DNA of 64,000 nucleotides from contig NZ_JAQGCZ010000007.1 of assembly GCF_027706845.1 (NCBI RefSeq), positions 124,001 to 188,000 on the forward strand, written 5' to 3'. A model generated the notes under the pieces. That model worked only from the letters and a program-made list of their open reading frames with translations, was not told where the DNA came from and made no database searches. Origin of the DNA: Mycolicibacterium sp. BiH015. Its GTDB lineage: Bacteria; Actinomycetota; Actinomycetes; Mycobacteriales; Mycobacteriaceae. Shown piece by piece: positions 1 to 8,174 of this stretch (position 1 is the first letter of the stretch; each line of letters starts with the position of its first letter). The position numbers were made by a program, and so were the translations under genes.

Positions 1-214
1 TCGTCGGGTCCGTCAGCGAGATGGCCGTGTTCTCAGCTGTCCACGCAACAGCAGGGTCGGCGGTGAGCTTCGGGAAACGGATGGACTCGGACGCCGTTGT
101 AATGATGGTGCCCGAGCGGAAAGCTACTGACTTCGCGGCAATCACGGTGTCGATGAGCTTGCCGTAATCTTCTGGTGTCCAGGCGGTCTGGAGAGAGCTG
201 TTGGTTACAGCCAT
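1..214 (-). CDS. Phage major capsid protein, N-terminal part (HK97 type)
   Basis: Only the first 71 codons are inside the window. The start is ATG at 214, eight bases after an AAGGA ribosome binding site. The visible protein begins MAVTNSSLQTAWTPEDYG and continues through a stretch with SIRFPKLTADP and AWTAENTAI. That is the usual N-arm of mycobacteriophage HK97-fold capsid proteins that lack a separate delta domain, where an 'AWxAE' segment recurs. It follows the scaffold gene by 133 bases, as expected for scaffold-capsid order. The family assignment rests on this short N-terminal pattern and on the portal-scaffold-capsid context. Confidence 0.8.
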   Translation of the reverse strand, partial: MAVTNSSLQTAWTPEDYGKLIDTVIAAKSVAFRSGTIITTASESIRFPKLTADPAVAWTAENTAISLTDPT

Positions 215-347
215 TGCAAAAATCCTTGGGATGAGTATGTGTGAACTCATCCGCCGGGGATTGAGCAATGAACCGGACGCCAGGCCCGAAAGAGTGTGCG
301 AGCTAACGCGATTCCAGATCGATTAGCTACCCTAATGATACCGTATG

Positions 348-746
348 CTACTGCTGAAAAAGGGAACTGAACGTAGGCAGTCCCCGATCTTCACCGCGAA
401 CACCCTGCCCGGCGTCACCGGCCACTCTGCGGGCCTTCAGGTGTGGCTTGGCCGCAGTGAGGGAATCCACCGCCGCGCTGAGAGCGTCGTCGTCGTCCAA
501 CAGTTCTGCGGTGTAGGGCAGGTCTGTTGGGTCGGCCAACTTCCCGGTCGCGGCAACCCTGGCAGTGAACAGTTGGCGGGCCAGTTCCTCGGCGCGGGCC
601 TCGGCGGTCTTCGCCCGTTCCCGGTATCCGGCGGATTCCCGCCGCAGCTTCTCCACTACCTCGCGGGGGAATGTGTCGCCGTCGTCGGGTGTGGTTACCT
701 CGGCGTCATCGCTCTCTGTTGCTTCTGGGGTCGCTTCTTCACTCAT
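348..746 (-). CDS. Phage capsid scaffolding-like protein
   Basis: This 132-residue acidic protein has an N-terminus rich in Glu, Asp, Thr and Ser. A predicted coiled coil follows (about residues 28-62, with EKLRRESAGYRERAKTAEARA). The C-terminal half carries KPHLKARR. This composition and the position directly before the capsid gene are typical of small mycobacteriophage scaffolding proteins, which help HK97-fold capsids assemble and leave the head. The start overlaps the stop of the minor head gene (743-746), which indicates translational coupling. No prohead protease domain is visible. Sequence similarity among scaffolds is low, so the call leans on context. Confidence 0.7.
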   Translation of the reverse strand: MSEEATPEATESDDAEVTTPDDGDTFPREVVEKLRRESAGYRERAKTAEARAEELARQLFTARVAATGKLADPTDLPYTAELLDDDDALSAAVDSLTAAKPHLKARRVAGDAGQGVRGEDRGLPTFSSLFQQ

Positions 747-1324
747 GGTGTGTTCCTTCTTCTACGAACAGGTTTCGGTTTGGTAGTAGTAATGACCAAC
801 TGTTGGACACACGCGCAATTCGGGTGCCGGGGCATGTAGTGGTCGGCGGGCCACACCCTGCCGCCGCGTTCCCACCGCTGGCACACCTCGCACGCGCGGG
901 CGTTCAACTGCCGGGTCCAGCCGATGTATCCGCCACGGGTGCGGGGGGTGCCGTCCAGTGCGTTGGTGACGGTTGACTGCGCGGTGCCCAAGGTTTCACT
1001 GCGGGCCAACCGTTCGATCCGTTCCAGAGCGGTGTCGCGGTCCTCTAGCGCGGTCCGGGCGGCCTGCAACAGTCGCTCGGACTCATCGGTGGGCAGGACG
1101 CCTTTAGCCGGTGCCGGTTGGCCGGTCAGGGATTCCAGTTGCAGGGTCGTGTAAGAGTCCCCGAGAGTGACGGCGGCGGCATTAGCCCGGTTGATCAGCG
1201 TTGCCAACTGTTCGGCCTTCGCGGCTTTGGTGATGTTGCGGCGGTTGGCGATGCGTCGGGCAGTCCTCGCAGTGTCGTCGGCCAGCTTCTCAATCGCGGA
1301 CTGGAACCTGTCGGCAGCGGTCAC
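743..1324 (-). CDS. Phage minor head protein (MuF / VG15-like)
   Basis: This 193-residue protein is helical for about 130 residues. Its C-terminal region has the pattern GYIGWTRQLNARACEVCQRW, then WPADHYMPRHPNCAC: a CxxC pair, a His-containing stretch and a CxC. This cysteine/histidine end is characteristic of phage minor head proteins next to the portal in mycobacteriophages. The start overlaps the portal stop at 1321-1324 and its stop overlaps the scaffold start, so portal, minor protein and scaffold form one coupled unit. It probably sits inside the head near the portal. Metal binding by the Cys/His cluster is an inference. Confidence 0.75.
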   Translation of the reverse strand: MTAADRFQSAIEKLADDTARTARRIANRRNITKAAKAEQLATLINRANAAAVTLGDSYTTLQLESLTGQPAPAKGVLPTDESERLLQAARTALEDRDTALERIERLARSETLGTAQSTVTNALDGTPRTRGGYIGWTRQLNARACEVCQRWERGGRVWPADHYMPRHPNCACVQQLVITTTKPKPVRRRRNTP

Positions 1325-2634
1325 TGTTCACCCCCGGCCAGACCGAATCCCTGTAGGTCGAGGGCCTCGGCGCGCTTCGCGGCACGGATCAAAGTGATGT
1401 CGTCGTCGGAATACCCCAAGCGCTTGAGTGCCCACGAGGCGGGAAGGATTCCGGCCTGTACCAACTTCACGACAGCATCGGTGGCCTGTGCTTCGGAGCG
1501 GGTGTCCGCCGGGGACCATTGCACGCGCAAGGCGATGTCTGCCGGGTCGGCCCCGGTGTCGGCGGCGATCAGCAGCTTGCCGACCTGTTCCCACGCCCGA
1601 CCGAAGCGAAGCTGCCGCGCCTCGGCGCGTGCGGTCAGGGATGCCTCAGAGGCCCGTAGCGCGTCGGCGGACGATGGCTGAGAGGTCAGTATTCCTAAGT
1701 AGTGCGAGGGCAGTGCTGAGACGGCCATGATCTGGGACAGGATGATTCGTACCCCTGCCTCAAAGCCGGATAGGTCGGTTCCCGGCAGTTGGCCGAACTT
1801 GGTATCAACCGACTCGGAAACCATCGTCTGAATGGTGTTCAGGTCGGCAATCGGGCTGACCACATCAATGATCGGTTGCCCGTCGACGTCCAGGACCGCG
1901 TTGCCGTCCTGATCCAACCGCGCCCGTTCGATCAGCTCTAGACCAGAGATCCAGCGCCGTGGCTTTCCGGCGGCCTCACCGGCACAGGCCATATCGGTCA
2001 GTGTTTTCACCAGAAGATCGGTCAACGGAATGATGTCGGTGATTTCGGAGTGCCCGTTGTCGACCGGCACCAACGGCACCATCCCGAACGGGTGAGGAAC
2101 GGTCTCGGCGAGGACGTAACCGGACACCGCCGCACCTGTACGGGGTGCCCGCCAGTGTTCGATGCGGTCTGGCAGATACAGGTAGGCGTGGGTATCTGTT
2201 TTCGTTTCGTAGCGCTTCACCCCGGCGACTACCGTGCGGTCGGCGGGGTCGCGGAGGACTGCGCACTGATCGGCCCGTTCTACGGTCGCGGTCGGCCTGC
2301 CATCCTTCGACCACACCAGGACGTAGCCGCAGCCGTAGGTCAGGGCGTCGGTCATGGCGTCGGCGGCGAGCTGGTCAAGATCAGCAGCCACGAACAATTC
2401 CCACGCCCGTGGGTCGCTGAACCCGGACACCCGCAACCGCTCCACAAGAGACGACACCGCCAACGCGGGAACATTTACCGCCATCGTGGACAGACGGTTA
2501 CCGAGCGCTTTTCGGGACTCCGGCGAGATGAACGCCAAGGGTTGAGTTCCGGTCGCGTACCGTGACAGGTAGGCGTGGGCACCCTGCGCAGAATCGAGTT
2601 CGTGCAAAAGGTCGGACAGATAGTCAGAAGTCAC
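1321..2634 (-). CDS. Phage portal protein (SPP1 gp6-like)
   Basis: This 437-residue protein has the length and pattern of actinophage portals, which form the dodecameric DNA entry ring and anchor the terminase motor. Visible family features are an N-terminal helical segment, the stretch TDALTYGCGYVLVW near residue 105, a wing region with WRAPRTG, and the C-terminal clip and barrel segments including QIMAVSALPSHYLG and SSADALRASEASL. The gene starts 2 bases after the terminase stop and overlaps the next gene by four bases. No frameshift or truncation is seen. Confidence 0.85.
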   Translation of the reverse strand: MTSDYLSDLLHELDSAQGAHAYLSRYATGTQPLAFISPESRKALGNRLSTMAVNVPALAVSSLVERLRVSGFSDPRAWELFVAADLDQLAADAMTDALTYGCGYVLVWSKDGRPTATVERADQCAVLRDPADRTVVAGVKRYETKTDTHAYLYLPDRIEHWRAPRTGAAVSGYVLAETVPHPFGMVPLVPVDNGHSEITDIIPLTDLLVKTLTDMACAGEAAGKPRRWISGLELIERARLDQDGNAVLDVDGQPIIDVVSPIADLNTIQTMVSESVDTKFGQLPGTDLSGFEAGVRIILSQIMAVSALPSHYLGILTSQPSSADALRASEASLTARAEARQLRFGRAWEQVGKLLIAADTGADPADIALRVQWSPADTRSEAQATDAVVKLVQAGILPASWALKRLGYSDDDITLIRAAKRAEALDLQGFGLAGGEQ

Positions 2635-2636
2635 TC

Positions 2637-4100
2637 TCAGATTCCAATTACTCTGCGGCGCTGTAATTTACGTGAGGCAAGCCACTGACAGCGGCTCAGG
2701 CCCATCACGAGACACGAGGCCAGATCAATTTTCGGCGCATTGCGAGACCGCGACTGTTTCGACAGCTTCACGCCGCCGTTGCTTTCCACCACGTCGGCGC
2801 CCAGGACGTGAGCACGCAACAGGGCGTCACCTGAATGGGTAAGGCCGCCGTTCACCAGGCATGTGTGCAGGTCCGTAGTGGCCCGCGTTAGCCGTTCCTT
2901 GGACTGAGAAAACACGTGCACCGTGGCACCCTCGGATGCCAACAGAGTCAGAGACCGATTCCACAAGTGGTCGTCGGCGATAATTTCACGAACGTCCCAG
3001 CGGGCCAATGCTTCCCGCAATGTTGCCTCAACCGCCAACACATCCACCCGGCCCCCGGTGTCTTTCGGGTCGAACACCGCGACGGTGTCAAAGTGAGGTC
3101 GCTTCTCCACCGTGCCCACCAAGATCGCGGTGTGGTCCCTTGTGGTCGAGCCGTCGAACGCCACCACCACCGGAGAACCATCGGGAATAGTCCGGTTGAC
3201 CGCCAGTCCGTCCCACACATCCCAGTGCACAAGTGGTGTCTCACCACCAAAGACGAACTGACACAGCCGACTCCGCCGGTATGCGGATTCCTTGGCTGTC
3301 TTGGCATCCCGCTTGAAGACATCCATCGCTAGAAAATCCCCGTAGGCAGGATTCGCCAGGCGGATGCAATGCTCACACAACATGTCGTGATGGTCGAACC
3401 CCTCGGCGCTGAACTCCCGATACACCACGAACTCATCCCCGGTATCACGGGCCAGATTCCGCCAGTCAATCAGCACCGAATCGTCCTGCAAGTGCGGCGG
3501 CGTGCCCACCGCCAACAACACCGAATCAGGCCGTTTACCCTGAGCCAATTGCAACACATCCACGGTTTCCCTTGGCGTGACGCCAATTTCATCCACAGCG
3601 CAGAACGAATAATTCAGCCCCTCAAGGGAAGCGGGTTCACTGACAAGACACTCGAACGAGGTCCGGTTGCCAGGCACATACAGCCGTTCGCGACCCACTT
3701 GACATCGCGCCAACAACTCGGGCGAGGTCTCCACGTAGTCACGGGCGGCGGTGAACAACAGTTGCGCCTGATCTTTCGTGCGGGCACAACACACCACGGA
3801 TCCGCCCGTATCAGAGGTGAACAGCTTGAACACCGAAAGTGCAGCCAGCAGAGACGTTTTCCCATTCGCCCGTGCCAACAGCCAACAGCACAACCTCGGC
3901 GGCGGCGATCCATCTAAAACGCTTGCCACCAAGGACTTTTGCCAATCCCGCACCTGCAAGGGATCTCCAGCACCAAACCCATTGCGCACCTTGACAAACC
4001 GATCACAGAACGCGACAAACTGGTCAGAAGGCAAGCCCATACCGTCGAACGGCAAAGGTTCCTCACTGACCTGTTTCTTCGGCCCAGAGGCAAGGGCCAT
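2637..4100 (-). CDS. Phage terminase large subunit
   Basis: I chose the ATG at 4100, giving MALASGPKKQVSEEPLPF, because AGGAGA lies five bases upstream. A longer reading from 4130 lacks that site. The 487-residue protein carries a terminase ATPase and nuclease. The Walker A-like ARANGKTS lies in LLARANGKTSLLAALSVFKL, the Walker B is in SFCAVDEIGVT, and the C-terminal nuclease begins with VVVAFDGSTTRDHTAILVG, whose Asp is a metal ligand in the family. The protein powers DNA packaging at the portal and cuts concatemers. No small terminase gene is recognised in the window; one of the unknown upstream genes could fill that role. Confidence 0.9.
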   Translation of the reverse strand: MALASGPKKQVSEEPLPFDGMGLPSDQFVAFCDRFVKVRNGFGAGDPLQVRDWQKSLVASVLDGSPPPRLCCWLLARANGKTSLLAALSVFKLFTSDTGGSVVCCARTKDQAQLLFTAARDYVETSPELLARCQVGRERLYVPGNRTSFECLVSEPASLEGLNYSFCAVDEIGVTPRETVDVLQLAQGKRPDSVLLAVGTPPHLQDDSVLIDWRNLARDTGDEFVVYREFSAEGFDHHDMLCEHCIRLANPAYGDFLAMDVFKRDAKTAKESAYRRSRLCQFVFGGETPLVHWDVWDGLAVNRTIPDGSPVVVAFDGSTTRDHTAILVGTVEKRPHFDTVAVFDPKDTGGRVDVLAVEATLREALARWDVREIIADDHLWNRSLTLLASEGATVHVFSQSKERLTRATTDLHTCLVNGGLTHSGDALLRAHVLGADVVESNGGVKLSKQSRSRNAPKIDLASCLVMGLSRCQWLASRKLQRRRVIGI

Positions 4101-4201
4101 GCGGTTCTCCTGGAGATGGGTGTTGTACAACTATTCGTGAGCGCGCCTAAGAGCGGCCGTCCGCGGGCGGTCGGTCGAGCCCCCACTCCCCGGGTGTAGT
4201 G

Positions 4202-4216
4202 TTCAGTGGTACTGAA
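4202..4216. promoter_or_regulatory. Inverted repeat TTCAGT-GGT-ACTGAA upstream of terL
   Basis: The 176-base gap between the HNH stop and the terL start contains a perfect six-base dyad, TTCAGT and ACTGAA, separated by GGT. It is too short and lacks a T-tract for a convincing terminator. A repressor or activator site controlling the packaging genes is possible. No clear promoter hexamers were found. Confidence 0.3.
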
Positions 4217-4276
4217 ACATGTTGGGGTTCTGTGTGTTTGGAGCTTTGGTATTACGTTGTCGTGCTTGGTGCTTCG

Positions 4277-4627
4277 TTAGTCGGTGCGGGTGACGTTGTC
4301 GCCTCGTGCCGCTCCGCGTAATGCGTTGTGCCGCAGGCATACTACTGAAATGTCCTGCAGCCTGATCGGTAGTCCTTGCGCTTTGCGTGCCCAGCTACTT
4401 GGTCGGTGGTCTGCGGTGAGGGTGCCGTTGCATCCGCCGAGGTGGGCGTCCTCACAGAACGGTTGCAGCTTGCGTGCTCGTACTGAGAGTCGTTGCCACG
4501 CTGCGTCATAGCCGCGTGACGATGCTGATGGCTGAGTTCTGTTGTGGTGTCGCTTGACTCGGTGTTCTTCGCAGCGGGTGTCAGGTGAGGGTTCACCGCA
4601 CACCATGCATATCTTCAGTGGAACCAC
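4277..4627 (-). CDS. HNH endonuclease
   Basis: This 116-residue protein opens with a zinc-knuckle pair (CMVCG) and a second Cys/His group (TRCEEHRVKRHH). The HNH core is LTADHRPSS, then VVCLRHNALRG near the C-terminus. HNH proteins encoded next to terminase genes are common in HK97-type phages and assist packaging cleavage by the terminase. It starts with GTG at 4627; ATG at 4606 is an alternative that would remove the first seven residues. It lies 11 bases after the stop of the preceding gene in the same coupled string. Confidence 0.85.
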   Translation of the reverse strand: MVPLKICMVCGEPSPDTRCEEHRVKRHHNRTQPSASSRGYDAAWQRLSVRARKLQPFCEDAHLGGCNGTLTADHRPSSWARKAQGLPIRLQDISVVCLRHNALRGAARGDNVTRTD

Positions 4628-4638
4628 GACAGACTGCC

Positions 4639-5121
4639 CTAGGTGGATAGAGCGCTAATGTAGTTGACGAAGATCCCGTCGTATCCGTTGGGCGCCTTCG
4701 CCGTGTAGACGGTGTCGGTGTAGAAGGTCAGGACGGTGTAGGAACGGGCGCGATATGAGGTCGGCCCCGCCTTCGGGATTCCACCGACGTTGTAGAGCTG
4801 TGAGTGTTGGTCGCTGATGAGCGGACGTTCGGCGAGGCCGTCGCTGACGACGAATTGTTCGGGGTCCAGCTCGAAAGCCTCGAAAGCTCTCAGTACGTCT
4901 TCGGCGGAGAGGTACACCGCGATTCCGCACACGCAGGTTGGGTTTGGGGCGAGGTGCGGGCGGGTGCAGTCGGCGTGCAATGTTCCGCTGTCAGGTAGTG
5001 GGGTGCCCGCGAGAGGGGAGACGACGCGGTTGCCCTGTAGCCGCCAGAACCTGTATGCCGCTGTGGTGGCCGCAGAGCCACGTTCAGGTGTGGGGTGGGG
5101 TGATGGGGTGGGCGTGGTCAT
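4639..5121 (-). CDS. Prophage protein of unknown function
   Basis: I do not recognise this 160-residue protein. It has a Pro/Thr-rich N-terminus, a middle part with two cysteines (TCVCGIAVYL) and FEAFELDPEQFVVSDGLAERPLI, and a C-terminal half rich in Tyr (SYRARSYTVLTFYTDTVY). The mid-region resembles the short phage proteins that carry an ILRCECGIAVY-like motif, but I cannot name a function. The start overlaps the stop of the upstream gene by four bases (5118-5121, ATGA), so it is made from the same message as the genes on either side. Confidence 0.7.
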   Translation of the reverse strand: MTTPTPSPHPTPERGSAATTAAYRFWRLQGNRVVSPLAGTPLPDSGTLHADCTRPHLAPNPTCVCGIAVYLSAEDVLRAFEAFELDPEQFVVSDGLAERPLISDQHSQLYNVGGIPKAGPTSYRARSYTVLTFYTDTVYTAKAPNGYDGIFVNYISALST

Positions 5122-5360
5122 GCGCGGTCTCTCTGGGCGGCTTTCATCTGATCGGCAATCGCGGCCACGCGGGGGGATTCGACGGCGGACGCGAGAAGGC
5201 CGGCGAGCCAGTAGGCGGAGTCGGGGTCCAGGACTACGCGGTAGGGGTAGCCAGTCGGTCCGTCGTGAAATATCACGGATACAACGTCGCCGTGCTCGTG
5301 GGAGGGGTGAAGGGACACCACGATGGTCTCGGGGTCTGGTTGCAAAATACCGTCATCCAT
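5118..5360 (-). CDS. Small prophage protein, unknown function
   Basis: This 80-residue protein starts with ATG at 5360, two bases after the stop of the zinc-ribbon gene, and reads MDDGILQPDPETIVVSLHPS. I prefer this start because the longer frame from 5447 would overlap the zinc-ribbon gene over most of its length. The core, SVIFHDGPTGYPYRVVLDPDSAYWLAGLL, looks like a small alpha/beta protein. It overlaps the next gene by ATGA. No known motif is seen. The tight coupling supports it being real. Confidence 0.65.
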   Translation of the reverse strand: MDDGILQPDPETIVVSLHPSHEHGDVVSVIFHDGPTGYPYRVVLDPDSAYWLAGLLASAVESPRVAAIADQMKAAQRDRA

Positions 5361-5362
5361 TC

Positions 5363-5491
5363 TCAGGCCCCATTCTCTTCTGCCCACTCGCGGCGTAGGC
5401 GGTCGGCCTCGGCGTCGGTGCATCGTGGGCACACCTCGGGTTCCCACGGGGAGAGGGGTTCACGGCAGCCGCGACAGAGGTAGCCGGTCAC
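5363..5491 (-). CDS. 42-residue zinc-ribbon protein
   Basis: This gene is very short and easily missed. It starts with GTG at 5491, overlapping the stop of the winged-helix gene (GTGA), and ends at 5363, two bases before the next start. The protein begins VTGYLCRGCREPLSPW and continues VCPRCTDAEADRLRRE, giving two CxxC pairs 12 residues apart, which is a treble-clef or zinc-ribbon spacing. Proteins of this size often act as transcription or nuclease accessory factors in phages, but no specific role can be assigned. Coupling on both sides and the intact cysteine pairs support it. Confidence 0.65.
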   Translation of the reverse strand: MTGYLCRGCREPLSPWEPEVCPRCTDAEADRLRREWAEENGA

Positions 5492-5757
5492 GCTGACACC
5501 ATCCGGTCGAGTTGCGCTTGCAGTGCGCGCCGTCCCACTTCCTGGTCGGCGGTGTACACGCCGTAGGAGACCCGATAAAGGTGTCCGCGATTTACAAGCT
5601 GGCGCAACGTAGTTGTGACGCGGGCGTTCGACACGCCGAAATGTTCTGCGACCTCACGTACCCGTAGGTTTCCACCACGCTGCCGGAAGAGTTGCACGAC
5701 ATCGGTTCCGCGCATGGGGTACGTCCGACCACATGCCGGGCAAGTAGGGGTTTTCAT
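5488..5757 (-). CDS. Winged-helix protein with N-terminal CxxC
   Basis: I chose the ATG at 5757 (MKTPTCPACGRTYPMRG), preceded by AAGGA, rather than the longer frame from 5844, whose extra residues look non-coding. The 89-residue protein has one CPAC zinc pair. A winged-helix fold follows: VAEHFGVSNARVTTTLRQLVNRGHLYRVSYGVYT, a recognition helix then a wing with the GxY turn. It probably binds DNA and may regulate the leftward phage operon or replace a small terminase DNA-binding role. It is the first gene of the coupled string that continues to terL. Confidence 0.7.
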   Translation of the reverse strand: MKTPTCPACGRTYPMRGTDVVQLFRQRGGNLRVREVAEHFGVSNARVTTTLRQLVNRGHLYRVSYGVYTADQEVGRRALQAQLDRMVSA

Positions 5758-6411
5758 TTGCGGCGAGTCCTTCTGCCGAGACGGAATGACCCAGCAACAA
5801 CTCGAGGGCCACCCCAAGCGTATCACATGGTTATGCATTATCATGAATAGACATACAAATCCGTGAATCTGAAAAAGTATGGGTTATTCTAAAAGGGAAG
5901 AACAAAGAGATGGCAGATATATCCGGTCGCGTAGCTGCCCCAGGATCAATTTCTCCGTCAATTCTCTTCAACTTTTCGATAATCGCATAAGCCTGCCAGT
6001 GAGAGCAGCAGAAAAAGTACCTCGCACGCCCCTCGCTCGGGCGCTCAACCACCGTGAGAGGGTGTGAATTCCTGTGCCCTGTAAGAGCTTTGAATGTGTT
6101 GCGGCCCTCCGTTGAATCGGAGTCGACCCGGGAACCGGGGCGCGGAATAGAATTTCCGTGAGGGTACGGCCAGGAAACTGCGTGATACCTGGATAAATGG
6201 ATTGATAGTGCGAGAACTGCCCCATATCGGTGCCCAGGCAGTTGCGTGTGTTCGCCGTCAAACGTGCCCCGACCCACAAGGGCGGATGAATAGTTCTTAC
6301 GATGTATTCAGCGGGCGATGAGACTGAATTGGATTTCGCCCCGCGACCACGCGAACAAAAACGAGACCGCACACAAGGGCTTCATGAACGGGTGCTGCGA
6401 GTCAACGCGCT
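5758..6411. other. 654-base stretch without a confident gene
   Basis: This part of the element is lower in GC than its surroundings. The longest leftward frame (5831-6277, 148 codons) has a middle portion with acceptable codon use (around HPLTVVERPSEGRARYFFC), but its ends look random. No ribosome binding site supports a start. It could be a decayed or very diverged gene, an immunity region, or regulatory DNA for the coupled string starting at 5757. No tRNA, long repeat or clear promoter was found. Confidence 0.5.
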
Positions 6412-6882
6412 TCAATCCTCCATTCGTCTGTCCCGGATAATGCTCTGTCGCTCAGCTTCCGCGGCTTCAAGTGCCTGGATGAGCCCCGGCAGCGCGTCGG
6501 CATGAAAGCTGATCTCGGCGGGCTGTCGCGTGAGGCTGTCTTGCCCGCAAAGTGAGAATTCCCAGCCGTATTCGGTTCCATCCTCTACCCACCGTGAGAA
6601 TCTGACTCGCACACTTGACGCTTCGAGTGCCGCCGCTGGCACGGTGCTCCCGTCGTCTTCGGGATGACCCGCTGTAAGAGTCAACGTCGCCCCCAAGCGG
6701 GCTTCGACGCCGCCACCTTTAGCCAGCTCCCAGTCGAACTCATTCGTCTCGATCAACGCCACTACATCCTTCGGGTTTGTTGGTTCCTTCTCTGTCGCGG
6801 TCGAGCTTATTGACGGATTCGGGTCGCGCCACCTTGCGAGCGCTTTGTTCGCAGATGGCGAAATCCGCTGCGGCAGAGTCAT
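6412..6882 (-). CDS. Prophage protein of unknown function
   Basis: This 156-residue protein is not recognised. The first 45 residues are low-complexity with many Ser, Thr, Pro and Asn. The rest looks folded: SVRVRFSRWVEDGTEYGWEFSLCG, then a C-terminal helix LIQALEAAEAERQSIIRDRR that may form a coiled coil. A start further in is possible, because the first 40 residues may not be translated. It lies alone between the gene-poor stretch and the small rightward gene at 7054. Confidence 0.55.
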   Translation of the reverse strand: MTLPQRISPSANKALARWRDPNPSISSTATEKEPTNPKDVVALIETNEFDWELAKGGGVEARLGATLTLTAGHPEDDGSTVPAAALEASSVRVRFSRWVEDGTEYGWEFSLCGQDSLTRQPAEISFHADALPGLIQALEAAEAERQSIIRDRRMED

Positions 6883-6936
6883 ATACAGCGACAGGAAGGC
6901 TATCCATTGTGCAATAGTCCCCTTTTCGCGGAATCG

Positions 6937-6964
6937 TTGACACCCGGCCCCGCGTCGGTAGGCT
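6937..6964 (+). promoter_or_regulatory. Promoter-like TTGACA-N16-TAGGCT
   Basis: A consensus -35 hexamer TTGACA is followed after 16 bases by TAGGCT, which fits the mycobacterial sigma-A pattern TAnnnT. It points at the rightward gene starting at 7054. The position is right for a short leader of about 80 bases. Expression is an inference. Confidence 0.5.
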
Positions 6965-7053
6965 GCCCGTCAGGTGGCCCCGCCGGGGATGAGTCCCGCC
7001 AACAACCCAAGATGAAAGCGCAGGCCGTGGAAGGACGGTCGCGGCGGTGACAC

Positions 7054-7359
7054 GTGCCCGACTCCGAAAGAACCCTCATCGCGCAGATCGCCGCGCACGA
7101 ATCATGGGCACAAACCGACGACCGGACAGCCCGCACCGCCAACGCGCGCCGGGCATTCATGGACCGCTTTGAACGCGAAGTGGACCCGGACGGCACCCTC
7201 ACCCCGCAGGAACGCGCACGGCGCGCTGAGAACGCAAAAGCGGCATACTTCAAGCGGCTTGCGCTGAAGTCTGCGCGGGCACGTCGCGGCTACAGATCAC
7301 CCAATCCAAGCTTGCGGGCCTCGTCGGCGGCACGCTCAGAAGCCGACGACGACGTGTAG
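7054..7359 (+). CDS. Small helical mycobacterial prophage protein
   Basis: This 101-residue protein starts with GTG at 7054. Its core, HESWAQTDDRTARTANARRAF and then DPDGTLTPQERARRAENAKAAYFKRLALKS, is a charged all-helical sequence that I recognise as a recurrent hypothetical protein of mycobacterial chromosomes and prophages; its function is unknown. The 3' end runs 70 bases into the 3' end of the oppositely oriented integrase gene, so the last 23 residues are in antisense to it. It is the only rightward gene in the element, and it sits between the integrase and the leftward genes, where an excision or regulatory protein could be expected. Confidence 0.7.
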   Translation: MPDSERTLIAQIAAHESWAQTDDRTARTANARRAFMDRFEREVDPDGTLTPQERARRAENAKAAYFKRLALKSARARRGYRSPNPSLRASSAARSEADDDV

Positions 7360-8174
7360 CGGTCCAACATGCTCCGATTCGACCAACCCGCGACGGCCAT
7401 GAGTCCCTGCTCGCTCCCACCCGCGCGCAGCCAACGGTGAGCCGCTGTGTGCCGCAACAGATGTAGATGGAACTTCTCGATCCCTGCGTCACGGGCGCGC
7501 TGGCGAAGTGTCTTATCCAGACCCATGTATGTCAGCGGGCGGTCACTGCGATAGCCGACCCACAAGGCGGTGGTGTCAGCGAGGTTGTGAGCTTTACGCG
7601 CCCGGATGTACCTGTCCAGCGCTGCGGCGGTCTGGGGTCCAAACGGAACAAAGCGGCCCTTACCGCCCTTACCCCTGTGCACCAGGGCCAGACCTCGTGT
7701 GAGGTCGACGTCGGACATCTGCAACCCGACCGTTTCGGCGGCGCGCAGTCCGGTCTCCACCATCAGCCGCACCGCAGCCTCGTCGCGCCGGTCCCGCAGC
7801 GTTCTACCCTGGCACGCCTTCAACAACGCCTTGAGCTGATCGTCAGTCAGCGCGTGAGTTACCTTCTTGTCCTGCTTCGGGGGTTTCAGTCCTAACAGCG
7901 GGTTGACGTCCAGTTCGCCCTCGGTCACCAACCAGGCCGCGAACTGTCTCAAAGCCTTCTGGCGCGACAGTGCCGTGGACGCTTCCGCACCGTGATCCAA
8001 TAAGTCAGCTATGAATGCTTGCACGGTGGTCGCGGTTAGCTCAGGGGGAGTGCCGGTGCGCTCGCACCATTTCAGGAACCGGTCCACGCCCTCGGTGTAT
8101 GACTTGATCGTCTTGTCGGCCTTGCGCTCGGCTCGCATAGACAGAACCCACGACGGCAGCAAATCCCAGACCAT
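7290..8174 (-). CDS. Tyrosine recombinase, prophage integrase
   Basis: The protein has 294 residues. An N-terminal SAM-like core-binding domain (about 1-95) has TIKSYTEGVDRFLKWCE. The catalytic domain holds Arg144 in TGLRAAE, a Lys near 169 in the beta-turn HRGKGGKGR, His238-x-x-Arg241 in HLHLLRH, Trp264 at the second His position in AGWSNRSML, and the nucleophile Tyr273 in LDRYT. Trp in that position is tolerated in this family. It catalyses site-specific integration and excision of the element. It lies at the right edge, with its promoter next to the presumed attachment site. Confidence 0.92.
   Translation of the reverse strand: MVWDLLPSWVLSMRAERKADKTIKSYTEGVDRFLKWCERTGTPPELTATTVQAFIADLLDHGAEASTALSRQKALRQFAAWLVTEGELDVNPLLGLKPPKQDKKVTHALTDDQLKALLKACQGRTLRDRRDEAAVRLMVETGLRAAETVGLQMSDVDLTRGLALVHRGKGGKGRFVPFGPQTAAALDRYIRARKAHNLADTTALWVGYRSDRPLTYMGLDKTLRQRARDAGIEKFHLHLLRHTAAHRWLRAGGSEQGLMAVAGWSNRSMLDRYTSSSASERAADEARKLGLGDL

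Noticed and set aside
5831..6277. 148-codon leftward frame in the prophage
   Set aside because: Only the middle has coding-like codon use; no ribosome binding site or family match, so it is kept as an unassigned stretch.
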